Shown piece by piece: positions 19,826 to 31,478 of a stretch of 64,000 bases of DNA. Positions within the stretch are counted from its first letter, which is position 1; each line of letters begins with the position of its first letter. The translations under genes were made by a program, and so were the position numbers. The DNA lies in NCBI GenBank assembly GCA_036345935.2, contig JADWOT020001300.1:1-64000 (forward strand). Direction: 5' to 3'. The DNA is from Taenia hydatigena (taxonomy: Eukaryota > Platyhelminthes > Cestoda > Cyclophyllidea > Taeniidae). The notes beneath the pieces were generated by a model. The model ran no database searches. It saw only the letters and a list, made by a program, of their open reading frames with translations, and had not been told where the DNA came from.

Positions 19826-20023
19826 CCATCTAGGTGGCAGGTTCTGATTGTATCGCAACGTGCACTTACTCAACATGCCGATTTCAATTGCAATCAACTT
19901 TGGTGCATCAGCTACCCACTAGCCATGCAGACGGGTAGGCGCGCGGTCAGTAGAGATGAAAGAAGAGGCATAAAGGGCTTATTGACTGGAAATTGGACAC
20001 GCGCCGTCTAGGTGAAACTTGAG

Positions 20024-20311
20024 TTTGCTGCACACTAGCCCATCAATACGATATCGCGCCACTCCGAGCCACCCATGCTGCATCATAATTCATCACCCTA
20101 TTTCCACCTTCATCAACCTTACCCAAGCGCATGCACATATCCTTCAAGCACCAGACCCAAGAATGTGGTCACTGCAAAAGCATACGCAATCAACTTACTA
20201 TGATAGACTCCATGGTCACGAAGGTGGGCATGCATCTAGGCTACTATGATTGTGTCCTTCTTCCACCAATATGTCATACGTCTTTAGCCTGTGATACAAG
20301 TCGCAGTTGCG
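20024..20311 (+). repeat. 288-bp inverted repeat, right arm
   Basis: This arm is the reverse complement of 13567-13855. The shared sequence runs from TTTGCTG-ACACTAGCCCATC to AAGTCGCAGTTGCG. It contains no tRNA or coding signature. The paired arms enclose the SINE copies and repeat copy C. Confidence 0.85.
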
Positions 20312-23300
20312 TCGGTTGTCTACCAGCAGAGTAAGGAGGAGGAATGGGTGAGGGAAACAAGGGGACATGCGACGGAGATGGCGTCTATCGCATTCATGAC
20401 GAGAGGCATGCATAAGCACGTCGGTGAGAAGCTGCTTACGGTGCGTTGGCCATTGGCCTGTATAGTATTGGCTTTTAACCTGATGGCCCTAAGATCAAGT
20501 ACTTGTTCAGGTGCGTCTGCTTCGCAGCGCTTCATGCAATGGACACTCACCATTTAGTCAGTGTCTGGCCTCTCGCTTGGCGTCCCACTACCTAGCCGTG
20601 CGACAAATTTCGGTACACCATGGTAAATGTGCAATTAGCTAAATAGCACTTGATTGTGAGAAGTTAAGCTTCGACACTTTAAACGCGCAGTGAAGGACCA
20701 CACCTTGACCTGCAGAAAGGTGGCTAGCATATCAGCATGACTTAGTTTCAACAAAGACATTCTCTGTACCTATTTATTAAGACATCTGCTGCATTGTTGA
20801 GTTAAGAAAAATATCTTAAGGCCAGCTGCATCAAACCACGTTGCATCACATCACACTAAATAAAGTAGTTTCGCATTGTTGACTGAAGTTGTGGTCACTC
20901 CTTTTCCCAGTTTGCATTGCCTATACCACGTACTATTAGTGAAAGCCGTCACTCGATCGACTTGTAATGCGATTTGATTTTAACGTGAATGCATTAGTAT
21001 GTGAGCATTAAATTCACAGACACAGTCACTTAAAGAGATTTGATAAAAATGCCAAGAAAATTATACCATTTGGCTAATCAAATGGGGTTCGGTGGATAAA
21101 ATACTTTAAACATTAAGCTGAGGGTGCTTTCGATCCAATGTGGATCCTATTTGACAATTTTAACTGATTTTTAGAATACATTCTGGAATATTTTGGTAGT
21201 TGACGCTTGATCCTGCACATAATTTTTAAAATGTGCACATTGCCCTTCGTTCCTTTCACTGCCCAGTGCAGATGAACTGAAACGTAATTGCTATTAGTTT
21301 ACACCAAGAGAATGACCGTGTTTGGGGTTTGCCGCTTACAAAGCAGTAACAAGCTTACTCACCGTCAGCATGCAAATTTCAATTTTTACCCAGGGTTTAA
21401 AGCCAGATCGATGCGTGGTAACCAGACAGTCCGCAATTGCATCACCTCCCTTAAGTCGATATTTCATGCAGGTTTAAGCAGGACTCTAGAGTAGTGGAGG
21501 ACCCAAATGGTGGCATTACACCAATTGACTATTGCCTTTTTTATTGCCGTGTAAATAAACAATCGTGCGCCTTTTCCATGACCGCGCACTTAAAAGCGAA
21601 TGAATGCAGTTCTTCTTACTCCATCTGGATCGTGGACGTCACCATTCAATTGACCAAGCAACTAAACAGAAATGCATTAAACTACCACGCGCCGTGAGCA
21701 TCCATGTTGACGGATGCGTGTTTTGGTGTAATTGGTTAGTTAAAAGGGCTACCATGACAGCTCACAACGCATGTTTGCAGGATAGAATTGGCAGCGTATC
21801 TTGAAGACAGGATGGAGCATTTCAAAGGTTCTGCATCATAATTCCTTTCTAATGGACGTGAATCCGCACACGTACTTCTAACCATAAAACACATTTATAA
21901 TTAAATCTATTGACAAAAATTTCCTTGCCCCAATGCATTTTAAAAGTCTCGGGCCTAAATTTGGATAAGTGGCAATTCAGGCATGCTGGAAACTTGTGTG
22001 CTTAATTTGAAATGCAAATGCCATTTGGTGTGCTGTCAATCTGTCAAAAGTCTTGGATGAGTGTTGATTAGTCAGCCTTAACTTACGGTCCTCCTGCTCC
22101 CTATTGCCATCAATAAGGTTTTCTGGTGGATGGAAACAGAACTTGGCTCCATAGGTCCAGGTGCTCACTGCTTAAAATACACTTACGTTTTTTACGCTAC
22201 ACCTCCGAAGGAGTAGCTTGCACGAATAACCTAAGGAACAGGATTGAAGACATTCTCGCTTCTTCCATCGAGGCTTGCACATTGCAGTCCGTGCCACTTT
22301 AATGCATTCTATAGCGCTGCTGGCGTTCCAGCAGCCCGAGAGCTCCACAAATCCGGACTTTAGCCACTTTCAAGTAAAAAAGTACTTATTACCACTTTAC
22401 CTAATGAGTGTTCAACGAGCTGAAATGAGGCCACTAACGGAGAACAGCTGCAAAGATTGAAAAATATGAAATGCATACAGCGCTATGAACGCATGGCCAT
22501 GCAAGACGCCAGCTAGGCAGGGGAACCTCAATAACCTTGAATAGGATTAGTTTTTTGTTTTAAGTGATGCCTATCGTGCACTAATAAACATCTCACGTTA
22601 ACCTTGCCAGTTTCGTCGCAATCCTTCGCGCGCTTTAATTTGTACAACTATGACATTGCTTCGTTTTGGCCAGAATCCATGGCCGTTAACTTAAAAATAC
22701 TGCATTGACCATCTTCTCGTTGTGGGGCAAATGTAGCTTTGTCCAGCAAACTACTGACCTATAACAATGTAATCAGAGGTAAAGCATTTAAAAGAATAGA
22801 TTGGCGCTAGCAATAACCACTTCTAATTTAATCGCCTTTTCTAAACAAGCTTTGGGTAACCTTACAATAAGCTTTTCCATTCTTCCTTGGTTTAGATATG
22901 TGTGATGAACGTTTTCATTTATAAGACTAACCACCTCACTGAAATAAATACGTTTATAAGGCGTCAGACGATAATTCCGTGTAGCACTCCCAAACCAGGG
23001 GAGCGAATTAGCCTTTTCGAATTCCTGATGTCAAGCGAAATCGTCTTTACCAATGATGAGCGATTGTTGAAATGTGTAGATTGAGGTTAGGGTAGTTTGC
23101 TCTCTTTGAATGGAATTTCGTAGTTTGATCCACACGATGATTAAGTATTGGATTCACCAGTGGCAGTTTAGAGAAGAACTTGTCATTGTGCATCTGTCGC
23201 GCTTACGCACGTAGACATACCTGCACTGCTGACCTTTTTGATGATAGAATAGTAGATTATTCCGAAAGAACAGAATGTAAATGACTTCTCGGATTGCATG

Positions 23301-23316
23301 AGCTACTTAACGAACC
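20312..23316. other. No supported gene
   Basis: The first 250 bases are GC-richer and carry frames of 70-90 codons on both strands with no motif. A short shared phrase, GCGACAAATTT-CG-TAC, occurs near 19418 and 20601. The rest is AT-rich with only short frames. Confidence 0.4.
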
Positions 23317-23604
23317 CTTCGCGATCACACAGGAAGTGTCTCATCAAACACTACTCCAGCCATTGTGAACGCGACGAATGATGAGTTAAGGAAGATCGAT
23401 TATCTTGTGTGCGCCATTCAGAAAAGGTGCAGCAAAACTAAATTTAACGTTCCCATGGGAGGGAATTACTATCCCATCCCTGATTGTCGAGCATATTTCC
23501 GTGCAAGTGTGCTATGCGAAGTGCTGGATGTAGACATTATAAGGCGAATGGTCTATTGTGCTAAGTTGGAGCAAACAGCCCTAGTCCCTGTTGCAGGTTC
23601 TTAA
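23317..23604 (+). other. 95-codon open frame of protein-like composition
   Basis: A plus frame is open from 23317 to TAA at 23602-23604. It reads NATNDELRKIDYLVCAIQKRC and then NVPMGGNYYPIPDCRAYF. There is no ATG before residue 47, so it would need to be an exon or a fragment. An acceptor-like CACACAG lies near 23330. Four regularly placed cysteines and the YYPIPDC segment look protein-like, but I cannot name a family. Confidence 0.22.
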
Positions 23605-24708
23605 CAAGAGGGGTCGTGGCGCTGATTGTTTGTCTTGCCATACTTGAAGACCCCAATTATCGATGGCGTCCGAAACACTACTGCCCACTTATTGCAGAAC
23701 ATTTCTAGATAGGAAATCATACATTCCTGCCTAGTTAATGGACAAAGCTTTGTCCACCCAATTTAAGTTTTGCACAAGGCGTGTACTTAGTACTATTACA
23801 AATCGCGATCATGGGAGTCAACAAATACCATTTTCTTTTGTAAGCTTTCGAGTAATGCTTAGATATTGTAGATGCCCAAATTTTTGAAGAAAGATAGCAT
23901 TCTTCACAAGACATCCTTTCCGAAATGACGATTTGCAGTGACTTCATTTGCATTTGCGATGGTACAATGTGGTTAGTGTATGTTGAAAGCATCCCTTTTG
24001 GGTTCTCAATAAAGACCAATAAATGTTGGGTCCTACGACCAGCCGGTTAGGATTTGACTTGCCTTTTCTGATCTGAACGTTTAGATACTACTCGTTTGAT
24101 GGCTCAATCAAGCCAAGTATTCACAGCGAAATAGCCTAGTGGTACCTTAGCCAAAAGAATAATACATGGCCTCTGGTCTGACAAACCTGGTGACACCCAA
24201 GAATTTGACCTAAAATCACCATGGGGTCCTTTATAGCTTACTTTGTACAATCATAGAATTCATGGAATAGTGCGCCTGACCTGTTTGTATGAATTCTGCA
24301 AGCATCAAGCAAGGCCGCAACGAATAAGGGATAGAACCATTAAGTGTACTAATCATTTTATGGTGTCAATGCTTCAATCAATAAAGGATTTTAAGACATG
24401 GAAATTCATGTGGATTGGCAGGAATTGACTGAAACAAATTTACTTAGCTTATCTACTGTTCGAGCGGTAATAATGTTAAATACTTAGTAGGCTCTTCTGA
24501 TGCACACCTGAGCCTGACCTCAATGCGCCTGAAATAGTTGTTTCATTGGTACATCAGTGACCCGGAGTGAGACAAAGCACCCTTGACTTCGCCTACATTA
24601 TGACAGTTGAATACTTGAACTGGCACGTGGATCGGGTGAGACGGGCACCGCAAAAGCAAAAGAATTCATGATTGTTTTGCTGATGGAAAAAGAAGACAAC
24701 GCTGATAG
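23605..24708. other. No supported gene
   Basis: AT-rich, with short frames only and no repeat or RNA gene recognised. Confidence 0.4.
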
Positions 24709-25038
24709 CTAAACGACAATGGTACTTTTGGGTCTACAAAACCTTTGATGACGCAACCGAGTAGCGTCACCTACTCCTTTAACAGTACAAAAAGCAATGA
24801 GCAGAACACGGTGACAGCCTAATAGACCCGTCATTGTGCTCTCTAGCCCTTTGCAAAGCTTCGTGCCCTTGTATTTTGACGTGGCAATTTGGCTGAAGTG
24901 TCTGCAGTCTTTGCTGTCATAATATGGGACCATGATGCTCCAGCTAGCAACTGTAGTTATTACAAAGAAGACATGGCAAATAGCGGTTAAAAGATATGCA
25001 GATGTCTTAAATTTGGTAACCCTTCCCTTGGATTGCAT
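24709..25038 (-). CDS. Possible small membrane protein (109 codons)
   Basis: On the minus strand an ATG at 25038 opens 109 codons to TAG at 24711-24709. After a basic N-terminus (MQSKGRVTKFKTSA) comes a clear hydrophobic segment (YLLTAICHVFFVITTVASW), then a loop with two cysteines (YYDSKDCRHF, TKLCKGLES). A second moderately hydrophobic segment (LLGCHRVLLIAFC) and a basic C-terminus (RHQRFCRP) follow. The plan resembles the N-terminal half of small multi-span proteins, but no diagnostic motif is present. No exon or poly(A) context was found; chance remains possible. Confidence 0.27.
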   Translation of the reverse strand: MQSKGRVTKFKTSAYLLTAICHVFFVITTVASWSIMVPYYDSKDCRHFSQIATSKYKGTKLCKGLESTMTGLLGCHRVLLIAFCTVKGVGDATRLRHQRFCRPKSTIVV

Positions 25039-25479
25039 TTACTGACAACTCGATGCTGATCCACACAGCGCTATCTGGAACGTCGGAAGACAGGGCAAAT
25101 TAATCTTAGCACAATTATCTGTGGTGCAGGCAACCGCGGACAATTTTTGATTATTTGGGCAAAAACGCTAAAATCGGGCCTCATGTTCATGCACGCCTTA
25201 CGCACTTACTTCGTTTGCGCTGGCTGCGCTTCAAGCCTACCATTGTTTAATTGAAGCCGAGAATCAATCAATCACTTACGTATGCATGCATGAATAAACT
25301 ATCAGAGTGACTCACTAGGGCACAGGCTCGAGTTTGGTTTCCTCTCACATAATCATTGTCACTTCTTGGTCGACATCGCCAACGAAGAGCTGAACTCAAA
25401 TGATAAGAAGCGAGAACTGTTGCTAACGTTCACAATTACAATTTATGGACTAGCATTGCCAGATTCTTGCTGAACTGGA

Positions 25480-25740
25480 CGTGCTCACCTCATAGCATGC
25501 CCATCTTGCAACCATCACTTGCGCCTACAGCCTCACCTTGCCAGCACTGCACAGTCCCTCACAGTTCCGCCGTGCTGTGCATTATTGCGCTCACTTTATC
25601 TGTCTCTTCTGGTGCTAATTTACACCAGCACTCGCCTCACCCTCTCTTCTCCTTCTCGTCACTTATTCACCCGCTGTCTATACAGACCTACTCTTCCACT
25701 TCAGCACTTGGCTTTTGTACGCTTCCATGTTCACATACAG
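25480..25740 (+). other. C/T-rich stretch ending in an acceptor-like site
   Basis: The plus strand is strongly pyrimidine-biased over roughly 260 bases and ends TTCACATACAG. Similar patches occur at 43940-44110, 58200-58360 and 62300-62480. They generate frames with runs of Ser, Leu and Pro on this strand. They may be intron ends, promoter-proximal DNA or simple-sequence remnants. Confidence 0.4.
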
Positions 25741-26032
25741 TGAGCTGATTAATGGACAAGAAATCACCTTACCGATCCGGTTTGGGCAGCACAGTCTGTG
25801 GTCTGAATCTGCGTGCGTTGCTTTTGGTGATCAAGTAGCAAATCAAATCTCCATTCTTCCGTTGTCTCTGCATCATTTTGTCACCGGCCCAACGAAAACA
25901 GTGGTTTCGAAGATTGTGTTCCGCATTTCTTTCCACATTGGGACACGCGATACAAGCAAAACTGTAAACTTATTTCCATCGATCTTAAATCTGGGCAAAT
26001 ATTTTGGGATTGAGGGGCATAAGTTTTACTAA
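25727..26032 (+). other. 101-codon open frame from ATG
   Basis: ATG at 25727 opens MFTYSELINGQEITLPIRFG and runs to TAA at 26030-26032. No motif, signal peptide or membrane span is apparent. It directly follows the C/T-rich stretch whose last CAG falls inside it, so it could also be an exon starting at about 25741. Length alone is within chance. Confidence 0.18.
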
Positions 26033-26492
26033 ACAGTAAAGTGTTTTAATGAGTATGAAAAGGAATGTGAGGATCCATTAACAGATTAAAGGATTTTAAG
26101 CTGAATATAATGTATACGCAAGTTCTTCGCGGCCATCCATGGATTGCGTCTTGGGTGATAATCGAGAATGTGGAAGATGGCGTTTATTGCAAGGTTTCCC
26201 TTGATGTTTCCTTAAACCGTTTTGTGGCATTGCGTCCACAATTGGATTAGGTGAGTTACATCTGGACTCCCTTGGTGACTTGGTTGTTAGGGGGCGACCT
26301 CATACAGAATCCTTCATCTTTCTTATTTGAAGGCAGAAATCTTAGCATGACGTTTTCCTTAGTCCAATACTACCCAATCGAATGCGTCAAAGAACCCATC
26401 GACTAGTCCGCAGAATTAAACTTGAAACGGTGGAGAGCAAAAATTCGTCATGGCATGCTGACGGGAAAATCGGTCAGAGTGGCGCCATTTGA

Positions 26493-26565
26493 AATGTGCC
26501 CCACGTAGTTGGTAAGCGCGTTAAACCCGCAGTCTGAAGGTCGCGAGCTCAGTCTCACTTTACAT
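26493..26565 (+). pseudogene. Strongly decayed tRNA-like sequence
   Basis: An A-box-like TAGTTGGTAAGCG, then an anticodon-arm-like stretch ending AGTCTGAAGG, then a T-arm-like GTCGCGAGCTCAGTCTC, follow in tRNA order and spacing. The B box is damaged and the anticodon stem pairs imperfectly, so no amino acid is assigned. It lies about 45 bases before the tRNA-Ser relic. Confidence 0.35.
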
Positions 26566-26611
26566 ACTCTTTATCCTCTAAAGTACCAAATTTAGAAATT
26601 GCTGTTGCCAT

Positions 26612-26682
26612 GTCGCGATGGACGAGTGGTTAAGGCGATGGACTCGAAATCCATCAGGGAATCCCCGCGCATACATACCAAT
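26612..26682 (+). pseudogene. Truncated tRNA-Ser(CGA) pseudogene
   Basis: The 5' two-thirds match eukaryotic tRNA-Ser closely: GATGGACGAGTGGTTAAGGC, then anticodon stem ATGGA/TCCAT with loop CTCGAAA (triplet CGA) and the start of the long variable arm (GGGAATCCCC). After GCGCA the T-arm is not found; the sequence turns into TACATACC. Without a B box and a paired acceptor arm it should not be functional. Confidence 0.7.
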
Positions 26683-27257
26683 TCCATGGGTATGTCTGCA
26701 TGGTTGTAATGACCACAAATAACTATTCTCAATCAAACTTCTCAAAAACATGCATATTCACTGAATCTCGCTAAACACAGCCTGCCTTATTTAGGCCTCC
26801 ATGGTAAGCCAAGTGTTCGACGAACGTACACCACTTACCCATCTGACCGGAAAAAAAACAAAACCAAATGCGCAAAAATCAGAACTGCCAGTACTTCATG
26901 TATACCAGTGCTGGGTGAAAGCACCAAAACAATTGATGGCCGCAAACAAGTGAAGCATGTGGAAAATCAAAAAGGAAGAGGGGACACAGTTGGTCCTAAT
27001 CCAGTGTTAAATCCCCATTCAACAGGCAGTGGCTGCGGCTTAATGCAAAAGACCACGCTTCGCAGTCAGACGTCAAACCTCATCAAAGTAGATAAACAGC
27101 AAGTAAACAGTATGTACAAGTGGACTTTTCAGAGGTGCGTAAAATGTGCATTTATACGCACCTATGAATTGACGAGTTCCCTCCTCCATCTATCCACAAT
27201 CTTCACACTCATTGACTTAGCCCCTTTTGCCTACCACGTCACAACGCGGGAGTCACG

Positions 27258-27322
27258 ACACGGCACCGCTTGCACCCTACTTTGCAGACTTCCAACAGTA
27301 TCGGCAAACAATCCATCAGCGA
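27258..27322 (+). repeat. Short dispersed repeat, copy 1
   Basis: TTTGCAGACTTCCAAC followed by -GT-TC-GCA and CATCAG is shared with 55651-55710 in the same orientation, preceded in both by an ACGGCACC/ACAGCACC word. About 45 matched bases can be seen by eye. The nature of the element is unknown. Confidence 0.45.
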
Positions 27323-28526
27323 ACGCTGGTTACCAGAACGACATAGCAGTGGCACAGCCTTAACGAAACACCTGTCCTTTGCACTCGGAAGAAATGTTGC
27401 TGGTATGCCGCTTCATTTGTTCAGTCATACCCATTTCTTGCAGCAGAAAGCAATAGTTGCACCCACTCATCACCTGCGCCACCAAGGATTCCATCCGAGA
27501 ACATCCTCGTATCAACAGGAACAAGCTGGGTTTTCAAGAATCAATGTCGATCGCACTGATGGGTAGATATTTAGTGTGACGATCGCGTAGAATGCACGTT
27601 GAATTCTCGTTCGTAGCAGAATGTTTACGACCTTGGCTTAGGCTTATTTGGATCACGCCTGCCGAAGCTGAAGGCGACGACATTATACTCATAAATAGAG
27701 AAAAAGTACTCAAGCAACCTTTTGGAGGGCGCCTCAACTGATCCGCGTCCATTGAGCACTACTGATTCTGCCAATATGGCGATTGCAACAATTTGGACAA
27801 TGTAGCTCTCACATTGCATTTGCGAAAAGAATTCGGGAAAAGGATAAATGACGGGTTCATCAAATCACGACATATATCATGCCATTTCCTGGGCAGGAAC
27901 CCATTCGCACCACCACAAATTGGAGAGCAGTAGAAAGGTCAGACCTCAAATTTGACAATTCTTCTGTAATCCCTCGGAGCTTATTAGATGCACCACCACA
28001 GAAAGATACGTTAACACCGACTGAAGCCTGAAATTTAACAGTTCTTTTTAATCCGAAGCCAACAGATCCTACCTTGCCGCCGCAACTAATACATGCAACT
28101 TACTCACCATACCGACATAAAAATACTAAATACGGCCAAGGACCTTGAAATCGGCGAAATAAAACTTTGATCTAGTACCTTTCTAATAATGAACATAAAC
28201 AAATGCACAAAATAGTTTAAGTCAAAAGAACCTATGCAAACATATAAAAATGGCGAGCAGTTCATCGTTAAGAGTGGATTTATGGAAAGATTTGCATACT
28301 TCCACAAAATACTTGTGGACAATTAAATAAGGAATCAAATGCTGCACAACCTTTAAAGTATCCATTTAAGGAAAAACTACGCTCAAATATCATGCAATAA
28401 ATATGACAATTGAAAAGTTGCCCTTGAGCAGGCTGGCGGATTTGTTACAAATTGAAAATAGGATGGTGGCTTCTGTCGTCTTCGGTGAATACGGCGCTCG
28501 TCACACAGGATGTTCTGGGGGTGCAT

Positions 28527-28910
28527 TCAGCACGACACAGTTTTACACAAGGAATGAAGATGCGGCGCGTTTCCCGATTGTCTTCTTGCCTTCTGTCTTG
28601 TAGGCCTTTTAACGAATAGGTCAGAGCTAACGGATTTCAGTGGGAACATAGGGTGAACGAGACACTTCTCCCTCTCTGTCCCCAGAAATTCTGACGCAAC
28701 CCCCATCACGAGGTCTGCAATGGCCGCCTCATGGTCTCTCAGTGAGACCTCCTCTACCCTGTCGAACATGCTGTTTACTTCGTCGAAAGTTTCGCCGCTA
28801 AACCGAATTTTGCGTTCGAATTGTAGAAAAATGGTGCATTTACCAGAATAGCCATCAGTGAAAGATGTCAGCCATAGCTGAGTGAGTCGTCGCGCTACGG
28901 ACAACGCCAT
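28527..28910 (-). CDS. 127-codon open frame in a GC-richer island, unknown function
   Basis: On the minus strand, ATG at 28910 in strong context (GCCATGG) opens 127 codons to TGA at 28529-28527. The frame also stays open about 17 codons upstream. It begins MALSVARRLTQLWL and carries a charged, helix-like centre (GETFDEVNSMFDRVEEVSLRD, EAAIADLVMGVASEFLG). It ends basic (KRPTRQKARRQ). The block is GC-richer than the DNA on both sides and has mixed, non-repetitive composition, which favours real or recently lost coding. The upstream part (FSGECNEDPA) and later IRFSGE recall gag-type phrases of retroelements, but that is weak. No family is assigned. Confidence 0.38.
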   Translation of the reverse strand: MALSVARRLTQLWLTSFTDGYSGKCTIFLQFERKIRFSGETFDEVNSMFDRVEEVSLRDHEAAIADLVMGVASEFLGTEREKCLVHPMFPLKSVSSDLFVKRPTRQKARRQSGNAPHLHSLCKTVSC

Positions 28911-28961
28911 GGCAGGATCTTCGTTGCATTCGCCACTAAATCGCCACTGCCACCACTGAGT

Positions 28962-31478
28962 TTTTTAGTGAGTGATTTTCGCATTCCGAATCTTAGACTC
29001 TACAAGCATGCTAAACATTGTGTTCGTACATAAGCGAACACAGTTCTGGGAGGTCAGCTGTGTTGGAGCTCCATTTATCTTCCATTGGCATGGTGTCTAA
29101 TTCTTTGTTAGTCTTTACCATTGCGCACTTGTCTAGTTTTTTGTCCACGAAAGGTAGAATGCTCTAGCCCTTTCATTTCTTTATTTTCTGCTAACTAGGT
29201 CGGGTAATTAAGGAGCAAATCATTTGTGAACAAGATAACGGTTGTAAACATAAATATAGAGGTCTGTTATTTGGCGAACAGTGCCAAGTCATTAATTCGT
29301 GCGGTGTAAGAAGGCTGGCCAGAAGCATCAACTCGTGCAGAGACAAAATAGCGCATACGAGAGTGATCAAACTGCACTGACAGATACATGTCCGGAACCA
29401 CAAGCACTGTTGTGCTTTTTTAGATTAGCTGTCGTTATAACCCTAAACAGTTGGTCTACCAACCAGCCACTCTTACTGTGCCTGCAAATCCGTAATATTT
29501 TAGAGCCTCTGGGAAGAAGAATGCTCTCTGGTTTTTCCCTTTGGGTATAAAAGACGTGTATCTTTGGTTGCATACCTGCCACTTTAGCAGAATAGGTATT
29601 TCCTTAATCCCCAATCATTTGGCCTTAATTTTTGGCACATTTTGCACACGACGTTGCTTTAAGATTCGTCTAAGGCTGTTGGAACGTCACAGGTCTAAGT
29701 TTGTGAAGCTAGAGCGCTACACTGGCACAAATTTCATCTAAGTGAGGGCATAACTTCAAATCAGGCATTTGAACTAACTTCAAGTGCGCCGACATGCAAG
29801 TTAGCTAGCTCAGAACGGTAGATGGATGGAATGAAGCCACTTTCTTTAATGCCTAGCCCTCGTCACTTCGTTGCGAAGAGTGACTTATTGTGGGAGTCCG
29901 AATACCAAAACGCTAGTTCCAAGGAAGTCGCGAGCACTTATTTCCTTCACATAGAGAGCAGCATTGCTAAGTCAATTTCCTACCAACCGCTTTTTTATTT
30001 GATGGCTAGCAGTTATTTGACAACCACTCGAGATGGCTGATTGGCATAATTATAATCTTAAATGCATCTAAATGAATAAAAATTAGCAACGACTGATAAA
30101 CAGCCATGAAGTTAGTAAGTGGTCCTTAGAGCAAATTTTGGTAGTAGTGTACACAGTTAGCAAATGCTAAAGCGTTCGACACTCTCGATTCAGATTTAAG
30201 CGTATAAAACGCTATCGCATCGACTCTTCAAAATGCATACAAGAATCGAAGCTCCTGCATCGTAACACACGTGCATGGGTCGTGGTCTTCGTACAGTGCT
30301 GTCTGATGGGCCCTGTATTTCTCCCCTCGTATTTTATGCTGCCCAGATTTAATTCGGCCTGTTAACCCGAAAAACTCGAGCTACGTTCAGCTAAATTTGC
30401 ACAGAGCGCTTACTGCAGAAGAAACAATATCTTCCTGACCCAATCAGGAATGCTTTTATAATGCCATTTCACTGCAATGAGGATGTCTCACTTCCGAGTT
30501 GTTGCCGTATCCCAAAAGCGGCCAATCGGGACACTTATCAGCCTGAGTGATATGTCTACCTATTTGGAGGCTTAGCATTAACCGAGGAGAGGGAGTCACA
30601 AGAACATCTTGTGGCCACCATCAGCAGACATTACCACGAATTTGCAGACAATGTGTCTCAATGGTCAACAAACTGACAGCCATGTTTGGGGCTGACAAGT
30701 TTCCTTCACGCCTTTCTTAACAACCCTTTCATGTTAAATGTTAAATCTACGAATTGAAGCAAAGCTACTTTGTGATTATAGGGAAACCAAAATTATAACT
30801 TTTAAAGCACTTCATAGATGTACCACAAAAAGCATAGAATTGGTATATTTGTATGCTGTGCATTTTCAGCCTAGAAATGCTCGATTAAGCAAACTGAGCG
30901 GAACAATGGCCTTCGGCAAATTCCATGGTTCTGCAATCAGTGATAAATTTTGAAATCTTATGGAGGCATATTTTGATGCAATATTATTAGGGTTTTCTAA
31001 GGTGCTTTTTGGGACGTGTGCATTGGTTCTTTTTATTCTAGGTCAAATTTATTGATTAGTTCCAACTCCATTTTTACAATCATCGTCGCCTCTCAAAGCG
31101 TTCTATTTGGACTTTGCTGCACAAACCCTGACATGTGTGATGTAGCGGCACAGCTTGAAGTAACTCAAGCTGAGACAGCAGCAACGACAACATTTTCCAC
31201 CTCAGTACTTCAGAATCACCTATTTTAACCAGACGAGGATATACAGCCTCTAATACCAGAAGTATCTCTTATAGCCCAGGCAAGAAGCCCTTTCCTATCC
31301 CTTGCTGTAGTTTTGCCTTTTTGGTCATCCGCCTTGATGCTTTGCTTTTAGTTACCCAACCATGCATGCTTAGCTACCCTCAGTTTAAGACAAGTGATTT
31401 TGTATTTGTTTCCCCATTCTTTTGCCTCCTTTAAAATAAGCTTCTAGAACACTTGGCTCCCTGTGTCCTTACCAGCAG
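28962..31478. other. No supported gene; possible intron upstream of the RRM exons
   Basis: AT-rich sequence with short frames. If the RRM exons at 31479-31900 belong to a full CELF-like gene, RRM1 and RRM2 exons should lie in this direction; I did not find them by eye. Confidence 0.35.

Noticed and set aside
13535..20334. Matching 70-77 codon frames such as MHISFKHQTQECGHCKSIRN
   Set aside because: They come from the two arms of the 288-bp inverted repeat. Both strands are open in both arms and no ATG-independent evidence supports coding.
26908..27363. 151-codon plus-strand open frame
   Set aside because: It starts at GTG, not ATG, and has no domain, splice or poly(A) support. It overlaps the short dispersed repeat at 27258-27322. 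It is compatible with chance.
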